A stretch of 64,000 bases of DNA, taken from the NCBI GenBank assembly GCA_021399445.1, contig JAJTUQ010000005.1, positions 1,984,001 to 2,048,000 on the forward strand, in the 5' to 3' direction. Position numbers and translations under genes: made by a program. Under the pieces are notes generated by a model. That model was not told the DNA's origin, made no database searches, and saw only the letters and a list, made by a program, of their open reading frames with translations. Below are positions 22,101 to 33,916 of this stretch, one piece after another. Origin of the DNA: Xylogone sp. PMI_703. Lineage: Eukaryota > Ascomycota > Leotiomycetes. Numbering within the stretch: position 1 is the first letter of the stretch; the number at the start of each line of letters is the position of its first letter.

Positions 22101-25100
22101 ATGAGGGTCGTAGAAGTCATTATAGACGTATGTGCATCTTCTAGCACTTGAGGAAGACCAATCTTTGCTGATCTCTGTTTTCCTACCAGGGCTTTAAATC
22201 GTACGCTGTGCGTACTGTGATTTCCGGATGGTAAACAAAAAATTCCGCAGAAATGCGCAGCATTTAGTTTTAGGCATAGAATATGAAACTAATGCTTTGA
22301 AAACAGGGATGAAAGTTTTAATTCAATTACCGGTCTTAATGGAAGTGGGAAATCTAATATTCTGGACTCGATATGTTTTGTTTTGGGAATTACCAATATG
22401 ACCACTGTCCGCGCGCAGAATCTGCAGGTATGAGAAAATAAGACCAGCCTCTATTTGCTTTTGCCTTGTAGCGCGTATTGACGTCTGGTAGGATCTGATC
22501 TACAAGCGTGGACAGGCTGGTGTGACGAAGGCCAGTGTCACCATCGTTTTTGATAACCGTGACAAGAAGAAATCACCCATAGGCTTCGAGGAGTATGCGC
22601 AGATAAGCGTAACCCGGCAGATTGTCCTTGGTGGAACCAGCAAATACCTCATTAATGGCCATCGAGCACAGCAGCAGACCGTCCAGAACCTCTTCCAGTC
22701 CGTGCAATTGAATATCAATAACCCTAATTTCCTGATTATGCAAGGTCGAATTACCAAGGTCTTAAATATGAAACCAGTAGAAATATTAGCAATGATTGAA
22801 GAGGCCGCTGGGACAAGAATGTTCGAAGACCGAAGAGATAAGGCATTCAAGACTATGGCGAAGAAGGAGATGAAGGTTCAGGAAATCACGGAACTGCTGA
22901 GGGATGAGATCGATCCAAAACTAGAGAAGCTTCGTATGGAGAAGAGGGCATTCTTGGACTTTCAACAAACACAGAATGATCTGGAGCGACTCACGAGATT
23001 GGTTGTAGCCCATGATTATCTTCGGACGAAGGAGAGGCTTCACCAATCGGCCACCGACTTGGAAGTAAAAAAGCAGCGAATGACAGATCTTGAGGAGTCT
23101 GCTGTCCGATTAAAGAGCGAAATTAGCCATCTTGAGGAGGATATTGAGCGCGTCAAGGCTCAAAGGGATAAGGAACTACGAAAAGGAGGCAGAGCGCAAG
23201 CTCTGCAAGACGAAGTCAAGAAGCACTCTAATGAGCTAGTTCGACTGTCTACGGTGCTCGATCTCAAGAATACTAGTATGGTAGAAGAAAAGGAGCGAAA
23301 ATCCTCAATCAAGAAGACGGTTGCCGAGCTAGAAGCTTCTTTAAATCAGAAAACGAAAGTCTATGACAAGCTGAAAGCACAATATGACAAAGCAAAACAG
23401 GACCTAGAGAAACAAACCCAGGAAGCAGAGACCAAGGAAGAGCTTCTACAAACCCTACAGACTGGAGTTGCTTCAAAGGAAGGCCAAGAAAGTGGATATC
23501 AGGGACAGCTCTTAGACGCCAGGAATAGAGCGAATACAGCTGTGACGGAGCAGGAACAAGCTAAGCTCAAATTAGCCCATCTTGAGAAACGGATTAAGGA
23601 GGAAGAACCCCGAGCCAAAAAGGCCAAGGAGGCCAATGCTGGCTTACTCAATGAGTTGGAGGGCCTTCGAGGAGAGGCACGAAAGCTGGAAAAGGCCTTA
23701 TCTAATTTGGGCTTTGAGCCTGGCAAGGAGGATGATATGTATAAGCAAGAATCTGCTCTCCAGAGTAGAATCCGTGAACTTCGCAGGGACTGTGATGGAC
23801 TCAAGCGGAAGGTGGCCAATGTTGACTTCACTTATTCCGATCCAACACCGAACTTTGACAGATCTCGAGTCAAAGGCTTGGTAGCGCAGCTCTTCACCTT
23901 GGACGACAATCATACCAATGCAGGGACAGCGCTTGAAATTTGCGCCGGTGGCCGATTGTACAACGTCGTAGTAGATACCGAAGTTACCGGTACCCAGCTG
24001 CTCCAGAAAGGAAAGCTCAGAAAGCGAGTTACCATTATCCCCCTTAATAAGATTGCCGCATTCCGCGCTTCATCGCAAAAGATAGGTGCAGCCCAAAAGA
24101 TTGCACCAGGGAAGGTAAACCTTGCACTGTCCTTGGTCGGATACGACGAAGAGGTAACTGCAGCTATGGAATATGTTTTTGGAAACACACTCGTTTGCGA
24201 CGACGCCGATACAGCGAAGAAGGTCACCTTTGATCCTGCAGTCCGAATGAGGAGCATAACCCTGGAAGGCGACGCTTACGATCCTTCTGGTACTCTCTCT
24301 GGTGGTAGCGCTCCTAACTCTAGCGGTGTTTTGGTAACTTTACAGAAACTGAACGCTTTGGTTAGAGAGCTTGGACAGCAAGAAAAGGCATTAGCAGATC
24401 TTCAGGCACTTATGGGACGGGAGAAGCAGAAGCTCGACCAAGCTCGAAAGATCAAACAACAGCTGGACATCAAGGCCCATGAGATAACGCTTCGAGAAGA
24501 ACAAATCGGAAGTAACTCGTCTTCGTCTATAATCCAGGAGGTTGAGAATATGAAGGCCAATATTGTACAGCTTAAAGCCGACATTGAGGATGCCAAAGCA
24601 AGACAAGCAGAAGCGAACAAGGATATCAAGCGTATCGAGAAAGACATGAAGGACTTTAACGCAAATAAAGACGGAAAACTTGTTGAGCTACAAAAATCCC
24701 TTGATGCTTTAAGAAAGACCCTTAATAAGGACTCAACATCCGTCAAGTCCTTGCAAAAAGAACTTCAAGGTGCTCAACTAGATTTGGAGCAGGTCGGTGG
24801 TGATCTTGCCGCCGCGCAGGAGCAACTTCAAGAAGCCGAACAGAATTTGAAGACACAAGAGGAAGAGATTAAAGGTCTCAAGTCTGAGAAGACTAGTGTG
24901 CAGGTCAGTTCTCTAGCGCTAAAGTGCATTAAACAATGCTAACAAAGAGTACAGGATAGTCTTGACCTTGCCCAGGCACATCTTAATGATGAACGAGCGA
25001 AGCTAACAGGATTTGATGACGAGCTTCAAGCACTAGAGGACGCATCTAGATCAAAGGCGTCGCGCATCACTGAAGAAGGTTTGGAAATGCAGAAGCTTAC

Positions 25101-25943
25101 TCATCAACTTGAAAAATTCAACAAGGAAGAGCAATCTGCTGCGCAAACGGTGTCTAGCATGGAGAAGGAGTATGATTGGATTTTGGATGAGAAAGATAAC
25201 TTCGGCCGACCAGGAACTCCCTACGATTTCAAGAGTCAAAATATTGCAGAGTGCAAATCATCTTTGCGAAATCTCACGGAGAGGTCACAGAGCATGAAGA
25301 AGAAAGTTAACCCCAAAGTTATGAACATGATTGACAGTGTGGAAAAGAAGGAGGTATCACTGAAGAACATGATGAAGACGGTGATTAGGGATAAGAAGAA
25401 GATCGAAGAGACTATTGTCAGCCTTGATGAATACAAGAAAAAGGCGCTGCAGGAAACCTGGGAGAAGGTGACCACCGACTTCGGGCAGATTTTTGCGGAG
25501 CTATTACCAGGCAGCTTTGCAAAACTCGAGCCTCCGGAAGGCAAAACGATTAATGATGGCCTAGAAGTCAAGGTATCTCTTGGTAAAGTCTGGAAGCAAA
25601 GCTTGACAGAGCTAAGCGGTGGGCAACGGTAAGCAACGATGATATTCCATTCAGTTACAATGACTAACAGCGCGGCAGCTCTCTGATCGCACTCTCCCTT
25701 ATCATGGCACTTCTCCAGTTCAAGCCAGCGCCAATGTATATTCTAGACGAGGTTGATGCAGCACTGGATCTTTCCCACACTCAAAACATTGGTAGATTGA
25801 TTAAGACGAGGTTTAAGGGAAGCCAGTTCATTGTTGTGAGTCTAAAGGACGGCATGTTCCAAAATGCGAACCGTATTTTCCGAACCAGATTCAGTGAAGG
25901 AACCAGTGTTGTTCAAGCGTTGACTCCGGCGGATTTTAAGTGA
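22101..25943 (+). CDS. smc2: condensin subunit Smc2
   Basis: Six exons (22101-22127, 22190-22230, 22307-22427, 22492-24903, 24955-25628, 25679-25943) encode 1179 residues, the normal length for Smc2. Smc2 pairs with Smc4 in condensin to compact chromosomes by ATP-driven loop extrusion. Walker A GLNGSGKS lies at 32-39 and [10 protein letters not shown] just after it is the Smc2-type segment. Long coiled coils run from about 170 to 510 and 680 to 1010. The hinge spans about 520-680. The C-terminal head has the ABC signature LSGGQRSL (about 1087) and Walker B with [11 protein letters not shown]. The first two exons are only 27 and 41 nt, so gene finders could easily miss the true N-terminus. Exon 6 uses the acceptor at 25678, because the nearer one would create a stop. 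Confidence 0.97.
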
Positions 25944-26860
25944 AAGTATCGTTCTTGTGGGATTCATAAACGGGCGGGGATAAATGGCAAAAGGGATGTT
26001 GAAACAGCATATCAAATGGGATGGCACTGGGAGTTGGTTGAATGGAGTTTGTATAATTAATTGGGAGGAACCGGTTTTGGATGTTTATGCTTGATGAGAT
26101 GATATATGATAGTATGATCTAGTTGAAGTACGGACATGACTTTGACAGCTAGTATGTCGCTGTTATTGGTTGCGGGAACCGTGGCTATCCGTGATGGTAC
26201 GGAGTCTAAAATAACGTCATTCAGCCGTCGAGATCCGCCTTCCGTAGTACGTAAAGGTACAAATTTTTTTGTGTCCAGTAGTCGCCTTTGATGTGTAAGC
26301 TTTCCCGTGCCGGCGGGGGACTCATCATAATAGTAAGATCAACAACCAACATCAAAGAAGTTATAGAGGCCTCAAGAGTTTCTGCTTCATAGCATTTTGG
26401 AGGTATGGTCTATTTTGTTTAAGTATCCGACCAGTGTGTATTCCTAGTGTTAAGGTACGAGCGAAATAATTGTCCAGTGTGAAAAAGTTGGGAGACTTTT
26501 CTTTGCCTTCCAACAATTATTCTTCTTATCCCATTGATCTTTTGATCCAGGAGGGGCTGAAATATATTCTTGCGCTGTCTTGAGTTCTCTTTGAAAATAT
26601 TATTATAATTTTTGAATCTATTCTCAGGTGTGCCCCTCAACTGGCAAGTAAGAGAAAAGCTCAGATGCACATGCTATTTTTATCCTCTCTATATTCTATT
26701 CTTGCCTTTCAACATGCCATTCTTTCTTATCATACGATATTCATTCTACATAAAGGGCATTTTCAACTTTTTTATTGGCCCCCGCAAAGCTGACAGTTGC
26801 ATAGAAGAAGCAGGGTCTTAGCGATCTTCTTCTCCATACCGGCATTGATTATCTTACATC
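25944..26860. other. intergenic spacer between smc2 and the MOSC gene
   Basis: AT-rich, with the smc2 3' end and the promoter of the MOSC gene. No convincing coding sequence or TATA box. Confidence 0.5.
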
Positions 26861-28295
26861 ATGCCGGCCCTTGATGAGTATCAGACACTGCTCCACTGGG
26901 TCCACGAGAGCCCAGCAGTGAAATATGGGTTATCTCTCGCCGCTCTCTGTACGGTACCTCTCGTCTTTCTTGCTATCAACGAGCGAGGCCAGGCTGCTGT
27001 TCTATCTGAACGGACGAAGGGATGTAAAAAATTAGGGATCAAAACGGCCAGCAACTTGGTGAATCAGTTCGACCAGCATGTTTCTTCGGCCGCACATCGG
27101 AAAGACTCATCCACCGCACGGCGGAGAGTGCAGAGTCTATGGATCTACCCGGTCAAGAGCTGCAAGGGGGTTGAGTTAGATCAAGGGACTGTCATCGCAA
27201 CGGGGATGGAGTATGACCGGCAGTTTACTTTTGCACAGCTCAAAGAGACGGTCAGCGAGGGGCAAGTGTCACAGAAGTGGGAATTCATCACTCAGCGGCA
27301 GTATCCGCTCCTGGCGACTGTCACTACAGAGATATGGGTTCCAGACCTAACGTCTGACACGTACAGTCCCGATACGGAGCAAGCCCAGAGTAACGGCATT
27401 GTTATTCTGAGTTTTCCACGGCGCCAGCCAGGCTGGTACGGTGCATTTGTTTCGTGGATTTCTGCAGCTCTAGGATCAAACCTCCAGAGACGAATCTACC
27501 TACCGCTCAATCCCTCTCCGAGTCAGATCCAGAAGGCAGGCTATTCCTATGAGCCGGTAAGAATATGGAAGGATACCGTTACTGCGTTAAACATGGGAGT
27601 ACATCTGGTACCAGAACTTGGTTTGTATCTGGGAATGAAGAATAAACTAGGCTTATTTAGAATTGACGACGCGAATCTACGAGAGGTGTATAGAAATGCT
27701 CCCAGGAAGGAAGAGATCGGGTACCAGCCCATTACTGGGTTCCAGGACGCTGTAAGTTTATCGACTTATGGTTTTAATTGTCCTACTACAGTTCTGACTC
27801 AGATAGTATCCTCTACACCTGATCAACCTGATGAGCATTCGGGATGTGGAGGATCAGATGCCAAACGAGAAAGGTTTGCCTAGGCTGTCGGCAGAGCGCT
27901 TTCGAGCGAACATAATATGTATGTTTCTCTGGCATCTGACATGGAAACAAGAATGGATGTGGACGGCAGAAGACTAACAACTTGGAACAGTCGCTGGCCC
28001 CGAGGCATACGAAGAGGATACCTGGAAACGAATCGAGATCGGAGCATACGAGTATGACGTGTCTTGCCGAACTGCCCGCTGCAAATTACCCAACGTTGAC
28101 CAAGTGACCGGCGAGAGACATTCTTCAGAACCTGACAGAACGCTCCGGGCCTTCAGAAGTGTGGATGTAGGAGCAGGGTCTAATACCGGATGCTTAGGGA
28201 TGCAAATGGTTCCGATTAGTCAGAGAAGCGTTGTCAAGGTTGGCGATGAGATTAGTGTCCTGAGCACTGGAGAGCATGTGTATATCAAGCAATAA
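26861..28295 (+). CDS. MOSC domain protein, mARC-like molybdenum cofactor enzyme
   Basis: Exons 26861-27751, 27807-27918 and 27991-28295 encode 435 residues. A hydrophobic helix at about 22-40 probably anchors the protein in a membrane, as in mitochondrial amidoxime-reducing component (mARC). The MOSC N-terminal beta-barrel begins at VQSLWIYPVKSCKGVE (about 91-106). The MOSC domain follows, with SAERFRANI and a C-terminal segment SCRTARCKLPNVDQVTG that contains the conserved cysteine region near the molybdenum site. mARC reduces N-hydroxylated compounds with cytochrome b5 and its reductase. That role is inferred from the family. The second intron has a clear GACTAAC branch site. The first intron uses an ATAG acceptor chosen because it restores the PLHLINLMSIRD segment. 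Confidence 0.88.
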
Positions 28296-31200
28296 TATCT
28301 CTTTCTCCAATATGCCAAAAGGAAAAAGAAAGTATGGGATCTGCCGTTGGAGAGAGGGCAGAAAGTGCAAGATAGGTTTGTCTTGCGTTTGGCGTTGTAA
28401 GTCTTTAATTACTGTGGGAAAAGGTAAAGAAGGAAAGAGGAGATGTTGAGGAGCGGCGCAGCAGAGGTCGCGGCGGGAGAAGCTTCAGCGCCACGGTGGC
28501 TTTGCGGGCGGGCGATGAGTGGCCGGTTGCAGCGACCAGGCCCACCTTAAGCAAGTGCCAATAGTTCTTGCAACCATGGACAGCTTTCCTGCACCTTTCT
28601 GCAACTTTGCACGCCTGCCTTCTCCTTCCGGTGCAATCATACTTGGCCATATCAGAGAGATTGTCATAACGTCAGGGTTTCAACATATAGCAATCTGCTT
28701 CTGCGCTGCAAAAAGAAAAGTGCACCTGCACATTGAGGCTTAGATGGTGGCTCCTCTGGGGAGCTGTCGTCCTATCATGGAGACTTTCCCGGATGGAGCA
28801 GGTCGAGTGCGAGGGGAGATGAAAAACCCGGAGTTGCCAATAGTCTCTGGACGGTCGACATGAGCTCCTGGAGACGGCTTCCTGAAATCCTTGTGCGTGA
28901 CATTCAGAGCCCCTCGTTGTGCGTGTAATACCTCCGTACTGTGTTGTGCTGTGCTGATTTCTCTTCTCTGCTGCTAGCAAGCATGGAACCATGCATGCCG
29001 CTGGCAACTATTGACGGAGTGGAGAGAAGGAGAGCTCGAGCCACGAAGGCAACGAGGACACAACGCTGAAAAAGGGGTAAACAACCATAGAGGGATATGT
29101 TGCAGCTGCACGACAAGACTCCTCGGCGAGACTGGGACGCTTAGCAACAGTCTTATAGGCAGGTAGTTCTCATATGTTACGGCAGCAGAGAGAGAGGCCG
29201 GACTAAGGATCGCGGCCCTCATGGCCAGGTGCAAAGTCTTCTACGGGACCGGTACATCCTTCCATGGGCAGTCCCAGAGTGTGCTGCAGGTACCGGTCAA
29301 GATGACTCGAGGTTCCCCTGGCCAGTCCTACCGCCCAATTGCTAGGGGTGGATGCAGCAACGCGCGCAAGCAAGGGATCTCAGGTTCCGCGCCAATAGCA
29401 GTTAGACTCCTTCATGATTACATAAACCAACAGGGCCATGAGTGCTGCGGACCAATGCGCTGCGGTATCTGGGCATGTACCGGCAGGACAGGACTTCATG
29501 AACTCGTGCCTCTTGTACGTGTACGGTACAGCGCACTACGAGTGTCTAGTGCGCCTAGATAATGTCTTGATCTTGGACTTTTCCCTTCTTCGTTACCACC
29601 TGCATCACCAAGTTCATTAGCAGTCCTAGGAATTGAGGGTAACGCGGCTGCTGCGGCATGAGGACCTTTGTTATTTTCTGCGGTACTGCACATCCATAAA
29701 TGCTCTTGTGGTGCACCGTCCATGGGCAGTCTTATCCTTACTACGTACGTGCCAGACAGCAATGCCTCGGTGGATATCGACGATGCTCTACCATGTACGG
29801 AGGTATGCCTGTGGCGCTGGAGGAGCATTTGCCGCATAAGGTCGGCGAAGATCAAGATGCCTCTTGAAAATCATAGCACCAGATGCTATGGCCCAGCGTG
29901 GTAGCGCAGCTGCTGTCCCAGCTAGAGTTGTCGCCAGTCAGCAGTAATGCAATCCAATCTGCCGCGAATCTGCCGGCATCGCCGCTGCTACTGCACGGAA
30001 AACCTCGACATAATGGACAGTCTGCGTAAGTGCCTCGAGCAAAGCTAGGAATTTCAGCGAATTAGTGTTGCTGATTAGGGGAAAAGAGAGACATCTCTCG
30101 AGCGAGCAGCAGTAGGATCCTCTAGAAGTATTGATTTTGCTGCGGACTTTAACTTCATTTGGAGTAGTCGTCGCCGTATGACGTAGCAATTGACAATCAC
30201 CCAGCTGCTGGTACATCGACTTTCTTACAAGATTCTTGTACTGTGGTACAAACACACGAGCACAACTGACCAGCCGGGTACATGAGCCAAGAGACGTCGT
30301 CCCAAGCATCAGGGTCGTGGAGAGCATCATCGATGCTATCGGGCCGCCCTAGCACCTATATGCAATAGCATCGTGATATAACCCCTTCCGTGAGACCCGA
30401 CTCGAGTCAGCCAGTCTATCTCCTTCTCCTTTTTGCGCACTGGACCCAGTCAGAGTATTGCGCCGGGAAAAGTTGTTGCCCTCGCACGTTGACTGTTTAC
30501 AGCAGGAAAGACGCACACACCGTACACCCTAACAGATACAAATGTCCACACCACCATCCCGGGGCGGATGGACGGCGCTTGAAAATGACCTTGAATGTTA
30601 TTAGCTATAATACGGCCTATATTGAATTTCCGCAGCCCGGTATTTACCTGCGCGGCTAAAGGCGAGGCGTTAGCCGTTCGTAAGCCTCAGGATGAAAGAC
30701 CCACCAATTCCGAGACCAACAATCAAAAGGCAGAGTGCTGCTATACGCACAAGGATGCTGTGGCGCCAAAGTTGGAGGGAGAGGGAAAAAGATAGAGCAA
30801 GAGCTCCTTGCTATGCCTTCTTTTTGGATTCACTACTGGAACATTTTCGATTTGACTTGTCGTCCTCAATTTGTCTCTGGTATTTCCGTAATATTGTTGC
30901 ACTGGCAGATGGGCCTCTTACGGCACGTCACCGTTGTCTGCCATTGACGGCACGGTTCACCTGGGGTTCTCTGTTTTTACCTGGTCGTCCAGCAGCCATA
31001 CAGCGACTCGCCCTCTGCTCTCAGTCGTGGCTTCAGGGGATCTGCAATCGTGTTGCGAAAACGGGGTGGGCAATGGTACGATATTGAAGCACGGAATATG
31101 GGCCCTGGGCTTACGGAAGCTTCCAAAGGCACTCGAGGCCCCAAATTGGTGTACGCCAGAGCCCGATTGGGAGCGCGTCAGCAGCGCTCTGCAACGTCAC

Positions 31201-33916
31201 AACCGTTTTGGCCAGTGCAGAACCCCATTGCTTCCCCTTTGGGCGGCCACTCGCTCTCTCCACGGCGGAAATGGGCGGCCGAGGTAACACTGCCGGGAGG
31301 CCTGGTCTGCGGCTTCCAACTCTCCAGAAATTCTTCGTAGGCGTGGAAAGTACCCCGGAACCGGTTCCATTCCAGCGAAAACCCTCCAGTCCTTACGACG
31401 GGACCAGTCTGAGATGGATGCTTCCTTTGCTGGTGGATATCCCGAAATTTGGGGGCTGGGACGGGCTACCGTAGCTTGGCAGGTAGGCAGTCTGGCTGTT
31501 AAAGAGCGCCGTCGAGCGCTCCCCAAGGAAGTCGCCGGGAGACAGCTATATTCCGCATCTTAAGGCAAAGGGCACGAACAGGCTGCGCTCTCAGCAAACT
31601 GGCTAAACCTCTTTGCAACCCAGGACCCGGGAATGAGGCTTGTCCGTCCCACTGGAAGCTGCAGCCACTGCTGCTGGTGGCCGATCCTGACTGGCTCTCT
31701 GCCACCCAAGTGCATGTGCTCTCAACGACGTTTTTCTTTGCCCACTGCAGACAAGTCTCCATGCAGCACTGCACTAGGGCCATGGTACTGTACTGTACTG
31801 TATCTTCTCTGGCCTGGTGCATGAACTGGATGGCTTCTTCGCTGCTTGTGCTGGTGCGCGTTCTTGTCACTATCACTGTCACTTGTCTCTCCCCCTCCCT
31901 CTCTTTCTTTTTTCTCTGTTTCTCTCTGCCGTGTGTATTCGACTGATAAATCTGATGTTAGTCAAGCAGTCCCAGCGTCCCATACGCGGCATGCGCACTC
32001 GCACTCGCACTCGTACTGAAGGATCTACCGTTTGCCGAGTTCAAATCTGAGAATTGAAGATCAAGAAGCCTGGCCAGGTGGATGAAGAGGGCACGAGGTA
32101 GGAGACGAATCTGGATAACAGTTATAGACTTTCCCCCTCGGGGCGTCACCGTTGGAGCGAAATCGCGAATCACCAGTGCTGCTCCCTGGGACCCCCGGTG
32201 GTTCAGGGCAGTTCAGAGTGGTGGGCAGTGGCACAGACAGGCACATTTTCTCCGTCCCAGGGCCCTTGGCGCCTTACGGCTGCGTCCCCACCGTCACTAA
32301 TCCGTGCTAAACCACCACTACCGCCAGCGCTAGCTACACTGCGCTCTCCACTGCGGTACCAACTTGCTGCTGCGGGTGGACTCTCGTGCAGATGCGCCCT
32401 CGTCCGAAAGTTTCCCCCCATCCTCACTCTTGTGTTGTTGAACTTAATTACAATCTCGCTCCTCTGGAGATGGCGTCCATTGCGGCCAATCCTGATGCTG
32501 CTGCTCCTGTCCAGTCTTGCCTTCTACCTTCCCTGGTCGCTTGTTTCTTCCTATCGCGTCGTCGGGCCCGTTCCCAGCGCCGGCACCGTCTTCCTATGGC
32601 TCCTTCGACCTGTACTGTACTATACGATGTACAGTCTTGCCCGTAGCCCCATGGACGAAGACAGGATGATAGCCTGCGGTTGCTGCATGCTATCATCATC
32701 ACCGCCACAACGCTCCCGCCAGCAATTCCCCTCCCCAGCGTAGGGAATGATAAAAATGCTTGGGCATGCTTGGAATCGGCTTGTTCCCCGATCGCCGGTG
32801 GGGCGCGCCCTAAGTCTAATCCCTTGGCGCCAAAGGGTTTTCGAGAAGCTCCCGTCTTACCCTGAGCAAATCGAGCATAGTGCTTCAGTCCTCGACCTAC
32901 CGGAATGGTCAGTCCATGGCTTGCTAGTATATGGATAATGCCGTAAGTCCAGCACTGTGTACGGTGCTGGGCAGTACTTATCACTTACTGCCGTAACTTA
33001 ATGTTGTTTTCTGTCCGTGAGGCTTGACCCATCCTGGTCTCCTCCAGCAACACGAACAAGAAAGAAAATTGCTGGAACGGGGAGAGTTCCCCAACTGCAA
33101 TATCAATTTCGCCTCAAATCTTACCTGCATCGCCATCCCTCCTTCAGATCCATATATCACGTACCTGGTACCTCCCAATGCGGATAGCTCCTGCTCAACC
33201 CCACAGGAAAACTTCCGGGTCCTCAGATGACACTAATAGCAGAGTTTGTTTTTCAATACTAGAGAGCTCCAGCAAGCAAGGCTTGGGTTGATTAGGTTAT
33301 ATCAACACTCGCACTTCTCGCACTGTTAATGGTCAATCACTCCGGAGCAAATTCCATTCTCCTAGGCCATGCTACTTACACGAAATTAAAGAAAACGAAA
33401 TTCCCGGGAGTTAATTCCGTCCGTAGGCTGAGGTTCATTGCAAAGGTAGAGTACGTACGAAGTAGTTGATGGGGTTGGGTACAGTGTGCCCTGGTAGCTA
33501 GAGCTAGAGGTTGGACCACATAAGAGGTAACGTCTCCAAGGGATAATCCGGCCAGCGGTTTGTGGCTGCTGTTGCTGCAGACTTTCCTCTTCCCTGGGTC
33601 GACAGAAACCTTCCTACTTTTAAACCAGGGCCCTAGGGTCCCCTTGATCTTAAGCCACCTGTTCAGAGTTGCTCTTGTCCACAAATAACGGCCAGCCGTC
33701 TCCAGTCGTCTCCAGTTGCCGTCGATACGAGAGATCTTAACGGCTCTCTCGCATAGACTGATATCTTTTGCTCCCCAGTCCCTGGTGGGGTCCTGCTCTT
33801 GGTCCGGGCGGGCAACGTAGAAAGACAGGTAAATCCAACTCTGGACGGAGGGGATAGTATTATTCATTGCTTCCTTATATACCCAGAAGTCCTCCTGGAG
33901 AGGACCTCTGTCCACC
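28296..33916. other. 5.6 kb gene-poor block
   Basis: Many short open frames on both strands but none with domain-like composition, plausible splice structure or continuity. GTAC-centred palindromes such as TACTGTAC and CCGTAC are common, for example a TACTG repeat at 31786-31802. I see no transposase, reverse transcriptase or terminal repeats. It may hold the extended promoter of the Zn2Cys6 gene or a non-coding RNA. Confidence 0.5.
31786..31802. repeat. TACTG pentamer repeat
   Basis: Three perfect TACTG units plus TA. A similar unit recurs at about 32612 and 60248. Confidence 0.55.

Noticed and set aside
32198..32743. 181-codon plus-strand frame with a Leu-rich stretch
   Set aside because: Composition follows a CT-rich segment and antisense frames are equally open. 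No signal peptide structure or family match.
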